Shown here: positions 28,815 through 38,376 of the stretch, in pieces
How the letters are laid out: each line of letters begins with the position of its first letter
How positions within the stretch are numbered: position 1 is the stretch's first letter
Assembly (NCBI RefSeq): GCF_028890305.1
Contig: NZ_JARBXM010000001.1
Coordinates: forward strand, 1,468,501-1,532,500
Length of the DNA stretch: 64,000 nt
Source: Candidatus Methanosphaera massiliense
GTDB lineage: Archaea; Methanobacteriota; Methanobacteria; Methanobacteriales; Methanobacteriaceae
Direction: 5' to 3'
Notes under the pieces: model-generated
What the model saw: only the letters and a program-made list of their open reading frames with translations
What the model was told of the DNA's origin: nothing
The model's database searches: none
Translations under genes and position numbers: made by a program

Positions 28815-31439
28815 TTGTCAGGAAAATCACAAACTACACACGGGAAAATAACAGATAACATATTTAAATTCACGATATTCATTAAAATATCCTGTGATAT
28901 CTACTTAGATAATACAATTACATCAATAATTAACCAAACAATGGACTTCAAAAACAATATCCAAGTAATATTATTAATTGATACCTATAAAACTCCCATA
29001 AATATAGATGAACATATTAGAAGATATCCTGAAAATATCACTGTTATTCACCTCAAGGACTCAGCTAATTATATAACTAATAAATCAGAATTAATAAAGG
29101 GAAAATACGTCTCATTAATTAACTGTGGAGATTATATAACAAGCACCACACTAGAGAATACTTATAACTATCTGGAAGAATACTTCGATGAAATAGATTT
29201 AGTATCAATACCCGTATACACGACTGATAAACACGTTCCTGATAACTTAAACTATAAATTCAGTACTAGTAATGTTATTAACCTTGTAAATAAGCCTAAC
29301 AATCCATTAACCTATATTAAATCTACATTTATCAAAAAAGATGTGCTATTAAGTGTATACTCAGAGAATAATCATGAACAACTACCAGGTTCTACAGTAA
29401 TTAATCAAATAATATTAAAACGATTGAAGTATGGTGTTCTAAGCACTGATAAATACTATGCAAATACAATTAATAACCCGCACGTTGAGAATATACTAGA
29501 TTACATGGATAATTATCTTATTAAACTATTAAACATAGTCCGTGATAATAAGAATAGTTTTCCATACATATCCTATCTAATAACATATGAATTACAGAAC
29601 ATAATCAGAATACACACACTTGACATGTTAAATAATAAAGAAAAAAAGCTGTTCTGGAATAAGCTAGAATATCTTTTAAGCTTTATAAATGAGCAATATA
29701 TTATAAACAATCCTAATATTACAAGTGAAAATAAAACATTTCTGTTATACCTCATAAACAAGGATGAAAACACAATCATCACAACTAGCAGTAATGATGC
29801 AGTCATTAAAATTAAGGATTATGACATAGACAGGTTAAGTAATAACAAGATTATAATAGACATTGCAGAGATAAAGGATGACGTGCTTGATATTGAAGGC
29901 TGCTATTCATCAAGTTTTAACAACCAGCGAATAGATGTAAAGCTCATCGTCAATACAAAGAGTGACAGTCATGAGTATAATCCTGAATACATTACATATG
30001 ATAGTCCTGAACGTAGTAATATACAGCATATCTCGATAACATGGAAATATATCAAAAACTTTGTATTTAAAATTCCATTAGAAAAAAATGTTAATGCTAC
30101 ATATACCTTGGAAATTGTGTTAAAACATGGGGGAGAAAGAATTGTATATAAACCTCTTATAAGCTTTGGTGGATCAGCATCAATATCCATGTCTACACCA
30201 TACCATGTAAGAGATGATAAAATATTATCATTCAAGGATAACAAGTTACAGGTAGAAAAATATTCATTCCATAAAATGATTAAATATGAAGCTAAATCAT
30301 TGATGAAGATATTACATGAAAAAAAGAAAGGATACATGCATGCATTGAAATTACACCTACTGTACCTGATTCTTTATCCATACATGAATAATAAGAAAAT
30401 ATGGTTATTCATGGATAGATCAGACTCTGCTGATGATAATGCAAAATACCTATTTGAGTACTGTAACAGTGCAGAAGATAATATCAGTAAATACTTTGTA
30501 ATCAGCAATGAATGCAGAGATTATACCAAATTAAATGATAAATATGATAATATAATATGTTTTCAGTCATTAAAACATGAATTATTATACTTGTTTGCCA
30601 AGAAAAATATTAGTTCATATGTGAATGATTTTCATACAAATCCATTCTATGATAAGAATAACCAGTTATACAGGGGAATAGCCAGACCGGATAAGATATT
30701 CTTACAGCATGGCGTTACTAAGGATAATCTATCAGAATACACTAATAAATATAAGAAAAATGTATCACTGTTAACAACAGTATCCACATTAGAACGTGAC
30801 GCATTCCTAAGGGAAAACTATAATTATGATGAAAATGTAGTGCAAGTGCTAGGATTTCCTAGATATGACTCACTTACAAGTCAGCCTGAGAAAATAGTTC
30901 TATTTGCACCCACATGGAGAAATAATATTAACAGTGCCGAGAAATTCATTAACTCCGGTTATTATGAGATGATACAGGAGGTCTTATCTAGTAAACAGTT
31001 AGAGAATACTATCAAGGAAACTGGTTATAGGTTAGTGTTTAAAGCTCATCCACTACTAGAGGAGTATGTTGACCTGCTAAATATACCTGATTATATAATC
31101 GTTTCCAGGAATGAATCATATCAGGAATTATTCATGAAAAGTTCTCTGTTAATCACTGATTATTCCTCTGTCTTCTTTGATTTTGCATACCTTAAAAAGC
31201 CTGTTATATATTACCATCCGATAAAGGATTATCATTACAGGGGAGGTTATTATAACTATGATACTATGGGCTTTGGAGAAGTATGTGTAACAGAGAATAA
31301 GTTAATAAGTATAATAGAAAAGTATCTTAGTAATGATTGTATTATGGAGGATGAATATAAATCTAGAGTAGATGCATTCTTCAAGTATCATGATTCCAGT
31401 AATTGTATGAGAGTCTACAAATGGCTCTTAAAACATTGA
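28815..31439 (+). CDS. TagF-like CDP-glycerol glycerophosphotransferase family protein with degenerate GT2 domain
   Basis: This 874-residue protein has an N-terminal GT2-like domain whose metal motif is degraded (SLINCGDYI in place of FLDADD), then a beta-rich middle. The C-terminal glycerophosphotransferase domain carries FLQHGVTKDN (H632), FAPTWRNN, KAHP (H745), TDYSSVFFDF (781-790) and KDYHYRGGYY. The family polymerises or primes polyol-phosphate chains such as teichoic acids in Gram-positive bacteria, acting at the membrane's inner face. Here it suggests a phosphate-linked surface polymer in a methanogen, though family members also transfer other polyol phosphates. The start is a TTG, nine bases after AAGGAG. 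No CDP-glycerol synthase is seen in the window. Confidence 0.88.
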   Translation: MSGKSQTTHGKITDNIFKFTIFIKISCDIYLDNTITSIINQTMDFKNNIQVILLIDTYKTPINIDEHIRRYPENITVIHLKDSANYITNKSELIKGKYVSLINCGDYITSTTLENTYNYLEEYFDEIDLVSIPVYTTDKHVPDNLNYKFSTSNVINLVNKPNNPLTYIKSTFIKKDVLLSVYSENNHEQLPGSTVINQIILKRLKYGVLSTDKYYANTINNPHVENILDYMDNYLIKLLNIVRDNKNSFPYISYLITYELQNIIRIHTLDMLNNKEKKLFWNKLEYLLSFINEQYIINNPNITSENKTFLLYLINKDENTIITTSSNDAVIKIKDYDIDRLSNNKIIIDIAEIKDDVLDIEGCYSSSFNNQRIDVKLIVNTKSDSHEYNPEYITYDSPERSNIQHISITWKYIKNFVFKIPLEKNVNATYTLEIVLKHGGERIVYKPLISFGGSASISMSTPYHVRDDKILSFKDNKLQVEKYSFHKMIKYEAKSLMKILHEKKKGYMHALKLHLLYLILYPYMNNKKIWLFMDRSDSADDNAKYLFEYCNSAEDNISKYFVISNECRDYTKLNDKYDNIICFQSLKHELLYLFAKKNISSYVNDFHTNPFYDKNNQLYRGIARPDKIFLQHGVTKDNLSEYTNKYKKNVSLLTTVSTLERDAFLRENYNYDENVVQVLGFPRYDSLTSQPEKIVLFAPTWRNNINSAEKFINSGYYEMIQEVLSSKQLENTIKETGYRLVFKAHPLLEEYVDLLNIPDYIIVSRNESYQELFMKSSLLITDYSSVFFDFAYLKKPVIYYHPIKDYHYRGGYYNYDTMGFGEVCVTENKLISIIEKYLSNDCIMEDEYKSRVDAFFKYHDSSNCMRVYKWLLKH

Positions 31440-31499
31440 AAAAAAATAAGTATTGAAATAAAAGGGAGAATAATTTAATGTTCTCCAAAAATCTTTTTT

Positions 31500-33179
31500 T
31501 TATTCATTTTTAGCAAATTCCACTTCAAATGCTATGACAGGATATTCTAATTCAAAGTTTGTTAATACTTCCGGATGTATTTCTCCAAAGTATCCCTTGA
31601 ATGTGAATGGTGTGTTATCATTTAATGGTTTTGTTGTGAATTCTGCACATCTGCCCTGTATGAATGTTGGATTATCAGAGTCAGCTAATTCCATTTCAAA
31701 TCCCATGTTAGCTACAAATGATTCTACTATTGATTTTATTGTTGTAAAGTTTGCCTCGGATGATATCTGTGCTGCTGCAAGTTTTTTAACTGTGACCATT
31801 TGTGTTTCCTGTTCTGGGTCCAGGTATGCAACATCACCTATCTCGAATATTTTCTGTGGTAATTCCTCGTGTTTGTTATCCTCTAAAAATTCCAGTAGAC
31901 TATTTATTAATGATTTTCTTATCATTGTTCTGTCTTGTGTGATTGGCTGTGCTACTGTTACTCTGTCTTCTTCCACTTCTTTTCTTAGTTTTGTGTAGTG
32001 TTGTTCTTCACTTGTTAACATTAAGCTTTTTATTTCTGTGAATGATAATCCTATCATTACTTGTTCTATTATTTGGTCAAACTGTCTTTTAGGGTCTGGA
32101 TTTGCTATGGTTGCAAAGTCTGGTAGTTCAGCTGGTAATTCATTGAATCCGTATCCTAGTGCTATGTTTTCTATTATGTCTACTTCGTGTAGTATGTCTA
32201 TCCTGTATCTTGGCACTGTTACTCTTACTGTGTTTTCATCTATTTTCTCTGCATTGAATCTGGTTCTTTCTAGTGTTTCTACTATTTTATCTGATGTTAG
32301 ATCTATTCCTATGTATTCTTCTGCTGTTTTAGTATGTACATCTATTATTTTTGGTTCAAATTGTGGGTATGTTATGTTGTCCCTGTATGGATAGTTTACT
32401 TCTATTGTTTCTATTGTTGCTCCGTTTTCTGATAGGTTTGCTGCTATTATGTTTAGTGAGTTTGTTACTGCTGTTAGGTCTGTTCCTGTCACATCTATGA
32501 ATAGGTTTTTTGTGTCTGTTGTTAGTTTTGTTAGGTCACTGTTTATGATTGGTGGCATTGACATTATGTTTCCTTTTCCATCGACTATTAATGGGTATTT
32601 GTCAAAGTCTTTTAGGAGTTTTGCATATTTTTCTCCTTTAGCATGTTTTTCTAGTATTTCGTTTAAGGTTAGGTTTTCTGTTGATTCTAATGGGATAAAT
32701 TTTACTTCATCTGGATTTCCTGCTTTGTAATAAAATGGTCCTTCTACTTTATCGAAGTCGTGGATTCCTATTGCTACTTTTTTTCTGTCTCTTCCTATTA
32801 CCCAGTGTAGGTGTTCCTGGAATTCCATTATGTTGACTAGTTCTGCATCGTCTATTTCTACATTTCTTATTATGCAACTTGCAACGTATGGTCTGATGTT
32901 TTCTAGTTCAGGGTCTACTGTTATTGTGTTATCTGATTCTTGTACGTTGTATTCTGGTATTCCTTTTTCTAGGTTCAGGTATCCTTTTAGTGATCTTACT
33001 ATTCCTTCGATACTATAGTTGTCTGGACGGTTTGGGAAGAATTCTGCCTTGACTTCGGTATCATCGTATGATTCTACATCACTTGATATCATTGGTAGTA
33101 TGTTTATTAGTTCGTCTTTTGGTAATTCTTCTCCTAATTGTTTGTATAATTCTTCATATGTAAAATTTATTACAGGCAT
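31500..33179 (-). CDS. pheT: phenylalanine--tRNA ligase beta subunit (archaeal type)
   Basis: PheT pairs with PheS to charge tRNA-Phe and contributes the B3/B4 editing domain. At 559 residues it is the compact archaeal/eukaryotic form. It starts MPVINFTYEELYKQLGEELP and includes EFFPNRPDNYSIEGI, a B5 domain (RVTVPRYRIDILHEVDIIEN, IALGYGFNELP) and a final class II-like core (LGYFGEIHPEVL type: FKGYFGEIHPEVLTNFELEY). The ATG is preceded by a GGATGATAA site on the minus strand. It stands alone; pheS is not in the window. Confidence 0.96.
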   Translation of the reverse strand: MPVINFTYEELYKQLGEELPKDELINILPMISSDVESYDDTEVKAEFFPNRPDNYSIEGIVRSLKGYLNLEKGIPEYNVQESDNTITVDPELENIRPYVASCIIRNVEIDDAELVNIMEFQEHLHWVIGRDRKKVAIGIHDFDKVEGPFYYKAGNPDEVKFIPLESTENLTLNEILEKHAKGEKYAKLLKDFDKYPLIVDGKGNIMSMPPIINSDLTKLTTDTKNLFIDVTGTDLTAVTNSLNIIAANLSENGATIETIEVNYPYRDNITYPQFEPKIIDVHTKTAEEYIGIDLTSDKIVETLERTRFNAEKIDENTVRVTVPRYRIDILHEVDIIENIALGYGFNELPAELPDFATIANPDPKRQFDQIIEQVMIGLSFTEIKSLMLTSEEQHYTKLRKEVEEDRVTVAQPITQDRTMIRKSLINSLLEFLEDNKHEELPQKIFEIGDVAYLDPEQETQMVTVKKLAAAQISSEANFTTIKSIVESFVANMGFEMELADSDNPTFIQGRCAEFTTKPLNDNTPFTFKGYFGEIHPEVLTNFELEYPVIAFEVEFAKNE

Positions 33180-33301
33180 TTTATTATCATCCTTTGTTTT
33201 ATTTTTTTAGTTGTGAAATTGTATTATAATTATTTTAAGAAGTTTATGTGAAAAAAAATTAAATTTATTTTTTATTTTTGTGTGGAATCAAGTGTTTTCT
33301 T

Positions 33302-33655
33302 TTACATTGCTAGTATTATCATAAAGAATATTGATTCTATCACAAAGTGTAGTGATCTGTGTTGGAGCCACGTCATCTCTAGGTTAAAGTAGTTGTGGTA
33401 TAAGTCTATTACTAGGTGTATTGCTCCTGCCAGTATTCCTATTGTTGGTGACTGGAATACTAGTGTTAGTATTATTACATGAAATATTGCTTCTAATACT
33501 TCGTGTGTTATCCATGTTATGAATGATGATTGTACTATGTTGTATACCATTTCTCCAAAGATAATATAGAAATCTGAGAATGTGTGCCATATTATTCCGT
33601 GGAGTTCATCGGAACAAGCTAGTACTATTGCTATATAAAACCATTCTATGTTCAT
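33302..33655 (-). CDS. small histidine-rich membrane protein of unknown function
   Basis: This protein of about 117 residues appears to have three or four membrane helices. Its many histidines lie near helix ends: DELHGIIWHTF, WITHEVLEAIFHVI, AIHLVIDLYHNYF and WLQHRSLHFVIES. The HxxxDxxH and HRSLH strings could bind a metal, but I do not recognise a characterised family. The frame is open to a TTG at 33667; GGTGA before the ATG at 33655 decides the start. It is probably an archaeal conserved membrane protein. Confidence 0.65.
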   Translation of the reverse strand: MNIEWFYIAIVLACSDELHGIIWHTFSDFYIIFGEMVYNIVQSSFITWITHEVLEAIFHVIILTLVFQSPTIGILAGAIHLVIDLYHNYFNLEMTWLQHRSLHFVIESIFFMIILAM

Positions 33656-33667
33656 TGATTTCACCAA

Positions 33668-34010
33668 AAAGTTGTTAAAAATTTATACATTTTATTTGTT
33701 CAACTTTTATATTATATTTATTTATATGTATTTCTTTTCTTATTATTTTTTTCTAATCTTTTTGTTTGTTTACTGATAAACTTACTATACTATTTTTATT
33801 AATTTATGACTATATGTGAAAATAACGATATACTTTTCTAAATAATTAAGTCATCATATGTTCTTTAACAATGTGAAATTTATATATATCATAGAACTAT
33901 ATTATAATTATTAAATAAGAAAAAGAATAATTAAATAAATAAAATAATAAAAAAATATTTTTAATTAAAACGAAATTAATTAATAAGTAATAAAATAGGA
34001 GGAAATAATC
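33668..34010. other. long upstream region of the HTH regulator gene
   Basis: These 340 AT-rich bases separate the divergent membrane-protein gene and the HTH regulator. A TATA-like AAATTTATATATATC at 33876-33890 lies about 120 bases before the regulator ATG, which would give a leader of roughly 100 bases, unusually long for this genome. The leader is nearly all A and T and ends in AATAGGAGGAAATAATC, a strong ribosome binding site. I see no riboswitch-like structure. Confidence 0.45.
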
Positions 34011-34409
34011 ATGAAACCACCATGTGAAATAGTCGTATGGTATGTTATACCATCAATAAGATCAAAATTAGCTAAAGAACTATTAAATTTAGGAATGAAA
34101 CAAAAAGACATTTCTGAGTTATTAGATATTACCCAGCCAGCTGTATCACAATACATCAGTGACAAACGTGGACATGAAATAGATTTCGCACCAGAAGTAG
34201 AACAATACATTAAAGACATGGCAAAAGACATGAAAAATGGTGATCTACAACCTATAGACTTAATACCAAGATTCTGTCATGTATGTAAAACCATCAAAAC
34301 ACAGGAAGTTTTATGTCAATTACATAAAGAAAAAGTTAACATTCCTGAACACTGTAATGTATGTATGGGTAGCTTATCCAATAGAACTGCAGATGAATTA
34401 AGAGAATAA
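34011..34409 (+). CDS. HTH transcriptional regulator with C-terminal cysteine motifs
   Basis: This 132-residue protein has a helix-turn-helix at about 30-52 (KQKDISELLDITQPAVSQYI), resembling the COG2522-type archaeal predicted regulators. Its C-terminal half has two cysteine pairs, CHVC (89-92) and CNVC (115-118), plus C102 and H105, which probably bind zinc or an iron-sulfur cluster. That arrangement could sense metal or redox state. The ATG has an AGGAGG site. It is monocistronic, and its long AT-rich upstream region fits autoregulation, which is inference. Targets are unknown. Confidence 0.82.
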   Translation: MKPPCEIVVWYVIPSIRSKLAKELLNLGMKQKDISELLDITQPAVSQYISDKRGHEIDFAPEVEQYIKDMAKDMKNGDLQPIDLIPRFCHVCKTIKTQEVLCQLHKEKVNIPEHCNVCMGSLSNRTADELRE

Positions 34410-34478
34410 TCTTAATAAATTTTCAGTATTTTCTTTTTTTTAAAAATTAAAAATTTTATGAAATCATTTTTTTTTATA

Positions 34479-35417
34479 CTAGAATAATACAGTTTGTTTA
34501 GAATCTCTTAGTAGTAAACGTTTATTCTTGGATTGTGTTATCTTATCTTTTTCTGTGATTTTACCTAACAAGAGTGGTGACTCTGGATTATGTAATTTAT
34601 AGTTATTTTTTGCTAATCTCTGATTTCTGTTAGCATAACAGTATTTACATTGATTAGGACAGGTATTATATGCTCCAAAGTCATGTGTTGGAACACATCT
34701 GCAGCCGTCTCTTAGTCCGGTATGCTTAATTTTTCTGAATTTTATGTTATTAGCCTCTTCTAGTATCTTTGTTGTTACACATGCACTATTTCTGATTCCA
34801 TACTTAGTTAAATCTTCATTAATTAAACAGGTTTGTATAGGTATACTGTACTTATTTGCTATTTTTCCTAAGTGCTTTATTATATATTGAGTATCTTCCC
34901 TTGTAAATGGTATTATCTCTGGCATGTTTATTTTTACTTTCCTGTACATGTCAACAAAACTAAAGATTGAATAATTAATATAATTGTTTATTTCTGAGGC
35001 AATATATTCAAATGTCTCCAGGTGGTCATCTATTGTATAGTTGTCTGTTATTAGTATTGGATCATATCTCCATGCTATCCTTTCTTTTCCTATTATCTCT
35101 GATAATTCTGTTAATGTTTCTATGCTTTCATCTATGCTTGGTACGTTGGGCTCTACGTCTTTTCCATAGGCTGTGATAGTGTACTGACATAGTATATTAT
35201 AATTTTTGTTTATCTTGTCTATGTGGTCCAGGAGTGGTTTGTAGTTTTTTGAGCAGAATATCATTGCATCAACTTGTTCTGGTCTTAGGTCAAACTTTGA
35301 TACTTGGTGCTTGTCGTATGGATTTCTTGAGTAAACATATCCCTCTTTCAGTCTATTAAGTAGCCATGGCGTGTAGTAGTTTACTATGTCTGTTCTTATA
35401 CTTACGTTATATATCAT
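34479..35417 (-). CDS. DUF1848 family protein with CxxCxYC iron-sulfur motif
   Basis: This 312-residue protein matches the DUF1848 family: MIYNVSIRTDIVNYYTPWLL at the start, RYDPILITDNY in the middle and a C-terminal CRCVPTHDFGAYNTCPNQCK segment followed by YCYANRN. The three cysteines of CPNQCKYC resemble a radical-SAM cluster motif but sit near the C-terminus, not in the usual N-terminal position. The family has no established reaction. It is transcribed alone on the minus strand and is divergent from gshA. Confidence 0.85.
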   Translation of the reverse strand: MIYNVSIRTDIVNYYTPWLLNRLKEGYVYSRNPYDKHQVSKFDLRPEQVDAMIFCSKNYKPLLDHIDKINKNYNILCQYTITAYGKDVEPNVPSIDESIETLTELSEIIGKERIAWRYDPILITDNYTIDDHLETFEYIASEINNYINYSIFSFVDMYRKVKINMPEIIPFTREDTQYIIKHLGKIANKYSIPIQTCLINEDLTKYGIRNSACVTTKILEEANNIKFRKIKHTGLRDGCRCVPTHDFGAYNTCPNQCKYCYANRNQRLAKNNYKLHNPESPLLLGKITEKDKITQSKNKRLLLRDSKQTVLF

Positions 35418-35550
35418 GTTTTGACCAGCTGTTTTTCTCGGTTATTAATTGTTTTGTTATATTTTTTTATAAATGTTATTTTCTATTATATCAATAATTT
35501 TATAACAATGTTAAAAATATTTAATAAGAACTAAAAACTAATAAAATATT

Positions 35551-36981
35551 ATGACACTATTTACAACGAAAACTCTGCAAAAAACATTAACTCCACAAGA
35601 GATATTAGCAGGAAACTTTGGATTAGAAAAAGAGGGACTACGTATAACCAAAGAAGGAAAACTAGCAACACCACCTCATCCACAAATATTCGGAAAAAAA
35701 CTCGAAAACCCATACATAACAACAGATTTCTCAGAAAGCCAAGTAGAAATAGTCACACCAACATACGACACAATAGACAAGGCATACTACAATATATCCT
35801 TCCTAGTAGACATAGTAAACACAAACATACCCGACGATGAATACATATGGAACAACTCACTGCCATGCATACTACCACCACCAGAAGAAATACCGATAGC
35901 AAAATACGATAAAACCAACAAAGCAGGAAAACAGGCAGAAGAATACAGAAAACAACTATCAAAAAAATATGGAACAAAAAAACAACTAATATCCGGTATA
36001 CACTACAACTTCTCATTCAAAGAAGAAACAATAGAAAAACTATACAAAAACACGACACACAACTACACCTACCGTGAATTCAAAGACCAATTATACCTGA
36101 AAATAACAAGAAACTACCTGAGATACAGATGGCTAATAATATACCTAACAGGATGCTCAGTAGGAGCACATAAAACATTCACCAAACAATGTCTCAGTCT
36201 ACTAGAAAAGGAAGACGGAAACGACGGATACTACAGTACAAAAGGACCATCATTCAGAAATGGTACAAGCGGATATAAAAACATAGAACACCTCTACCCA
36301 CGCTATGATACAGTGAAAAACTTCCTTGATGATGTAAACAGATTTATAGATAATGGAAAACTATCAGAAGCCAAGGAATTATACACTCAAATCAGACTAA
36401 AACCAAAAGATAAAAACAACATGATACAATCATTAAGAGATGATGGTATACTATACATTGAAATAAGAACTGTAGATATTAACTCATTCGATAAATGTGG
36501 AATATCTAAAAAAGACATGCAATTCCTACATCTATTTATAATATATCTCTTAATTAAAGAAGAAACAGAATATGATAAATGGCAGGAAGAAGGAGTATAC
36601 AATGAAGAAAAAATAGCAGAGCAGGGATATAATCCACATACAGTACTACTAAAAAATGGCCAGGAAACAAATCTGAAAGAATGGGGACAAGAAATAGTCA
36701 ATGAAATGAAGGAAATGAATAAAGAGTTAAACCTACAGAAAGAAGAACTAATTAATATGGCTGAGGTAAAAATAAATGATTTCTCAAAAACTCATGGAAA
36801 AGAATTAGTAAATATTATACAGAACAAGGGATTTATAAACAGTCAGATATCAATAGCTAAAAATAATAAGGAAACAAGTATTGACATGATTGACGAGGAA
36901 TATATAAGAAATAATAAAAACCTAAAAGAAACATATGTCAAAGCATTACCTGGAAGATTCAAATACATATCCTCCCAGTAA
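35551..36981 (+). CDS. gshA: glutamate--cysteine ligase
   Basis: The enzyme makes gamma-glutamylcysteine from glutamate and cysteine with ATP. The 476-residue sequence has bacterial GshA hallmarks: FGLEKEGLRITKEGKLA, ITTDFSESQVEIVTP, SGIHYNFSF, KGPSFRNGTSGYKN and YIEIRTVDINSFDKCG. It is slightly shorter than E. coli GshA. No glutathione synthetase is adjacent, so the product may be gamma-glutamylcysteine itself used as the low-molecular-weight thiol. The gene looks bacterial in origin and is rare among methanogens as far as I know, so horizontal transfer is likely; its codon use is not obviously different from neighbours. The ATG lies in an AT-rich leader without a strong ribosome binding site. 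Confidence 0.92.
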   Translation: MTLFTTKTLQKTLTPQEILAGNFGLEKEGLRITKEGKLATPPHPQIFGKKLENPYITTDFSESQVEIVTPTYDTIDKAYYNISFLVDIVNTNIPDDEYIWNNSLPCILPPPEEIPIAKYDKTNKAGKQAEEYRKQLSKKYGTKKQLISGIHYNFSFKEETIEKLYKNTTHNYTYREFKDQLYLKITRNYLRYRWLIIYLTGCSVGAHKTFTKQCLSLLEKEDGNDGYYSTKGPSFRNGTSGYKNIEHLYPRYDTVKNFLDDVNRFIDNGKLSEAKELYTQIRLKPKDKNNMIQSLRDDGILYIEIRTVDINSFDKCGISKKDMQFLHLFIIYLLIKEETEYDKWQEEGVYNEEKIAEQGYNPHTVLLKNGQETNLKEWGQEIVNEMKEMNKELNLQKEELINMAEVKINDFSKTHGKELVNIIQNKGFINSQISIAKNNKETSIDMIDEEYIRNNKNLKETYVKALPGRFKYISSQ

Positions 36982-37241
36982 ATACTTCTTTTAACCATCA
37001 ATTATCCGAATAATTATAGTAAAATATTCTATAATAGATACTACTACTTTTAAATAAACAAGTCTCTAACTATAAAATAAGAAATTATAAATAATCCATG
37101 TACATACAACACTCTATTTTTATTAGAATTCATATTATGAAAAAAATAAATAACTACAATTCAATAGATAATTAATATATAACAATATTATATTACACTT
37201 ACAAAAAAAATTAAATACAATACAACGGAGAAAAAGATAAA

Positions 37242-37724
37242 ATGAAAAAAGATATAAACGACTCAAACTGGATAAGACCAATGCCAAACGCACTAGTATC
37301 CTGTAAAAGCAAAGATGGAAAAGAAAATGCACTAGCAATAGGATTCATATCAAACGCGGGAACAGATCCACTACTAATAATGGTAGCAGTAAGACCATCC
37401 CGTTACTCAAACAAGGTAATAAGAGAAACAAAAAACTTCGTAGTAAACCTACCAACAAAAGACTACCAGGAAGAATTCAGCTACCTAGGCAGTGCATCCG
37501 GATTTGATGAAGATAAACTGGAAAAGATTAACACAGAAAAAGCAGATATCGTTGATTCACCAATACTCAGTGACTGTCCAATCAACTATGAATGCACATT
37601 AACAGATATATACTCACCAGGTAGTCATGACTTATTCATAGGAAAAGTAGAAAAAGTACACTGTGATGAAGAATACTTAAACGATGACGGAACAGTAAAC
37701 TGGGATAAAATAAATCTATTATAA
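37242..37724 (+). CDS. flavin reductase-like (flavoredoxin-type) protein, tandem copy 1
   Basis: This 160-residue protein has the FMN-binding split-barrel fold of the flavin reductase-like family: NALVSCKSKDGKENALAIGF, MVAVRPSRYSNKVI, TKNFVVNLP and a closing LFIGKVEKVHCDEEYL. Such proteins bind FMN and shuttle electrons or reduce flavins in anaerobes; the partner is unknown. GGAGAAAAAG lies before the ATG. A paralogue follows after 20 bases with its own GGAGG site. Confidence 0.88.
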   Translation: MKKDINDSNWIRPMPNALVSCKSKDGKENALAIGFISNAGTDPLLIMVAVRPSRYSNKVIRETKNFVVNLPTKDYQEEFSYLGSASGFDEDKLEKINTEKADIVDSPILSDCPINYECTLTDIYSPGSHDLFIGKVEKVHCDEEYLNDDGTVNWDKINLL

Positions 37725-37744
37725 CATTACTGGAGGAAAATAAA

Positions 37745-38230
37745 ATGAAAAAAGATGCTATAATTGATAAATCAAGAATTGAACCAAAACCTAACACAAT
37801 CATATCCTGCCGTAAAGATGATGTAGATAATGCATTAGCAGTAGGATTTGCATCCAATGCAAGTCTAGAACCAGCAATGGTAATGGTAGGAATTGTACCA
37901 ACAAGATACTCATATCATATGATAAAAGATACAGGAAAATTTGTAGTTAACATACCTGGCAAAGACTTTGCTGATGAATTCAAGTATCTTGGAACAGTAT
38001 CACGCAGAGATGAAGATAAACTAGCAAATATTAACACTGCTGATGGTGATGTTGTAGATGCACCTATTTTAACAGACTGTCCTGTTAACTTTGAATGTAC
38101 TGTTGTTACTTCCGTAAAACCAGAGAATGGTACTCATGAATTATTCATTGGTAAAGTAGAGAAAGTACACTGTGATGAGGAATACCTCGAAGAGGGTATA
38201 ATTCAGTGGGATAAAATAGACTTATTATAA
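37745..38230 (+). CDS. flavin reductase-like (flavoredoxin-type) protein, tandem copy 2
   Basis: This 161-residue paralogue of the preceding protein has matching segments NTIISCRKDDVDNALAVGFA, MVGIVPTRYSYHMI, TGKFVVNIP and LFIGKVEKVHCDEEYLEEG. The pair clearly arose by tandem duplication and is cotranscribed (20-base gap containing GGAGG). The DNA of the closing segment is more alike than the rest. Two similar flavoproteins might form a heterodimer; this is inference. Confidence 0.88.
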   Translation: MKKDAIIDKSRIEPKPNTIISCRKDDVDNALAVGFASNASLEPAMVMVGIVPTRYSYHMIKDTGKFVVNIPGKDFADEFKYLGTVSRRDEDKLANINTADGDVVDAPILTDCPVNFECTVVTSVKPENGTHELFIGKVEKVHCDEEYLEEGIIQWDKIDLL

Positions 38231-38376
38231 TTTCTCCCCATCATATAACCTTTTTTTTAACTTCTTTTATCTAGATTATAAATACATCCTAATTTTATAA
38301 TACTTTAAATGAAAAAAAAGTAGGGTGGTTATTTTAATACATTAACTTTTAACAGTATATGTATATTATATTCTGT

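Noticed and set aside
31534-31998. Series of plus-strand open frames opposite pheT
   Set aside because: They are serine-rich shadows of the pheT coding strand with no start signal or recognisable motif.
34479-35417. Classical radical SAM enzyme
   Set aside because: The CxxCxYC-like motif is at the C-terminus and the rest matches DUF1848, so I did not assign radical SAM chemistry.
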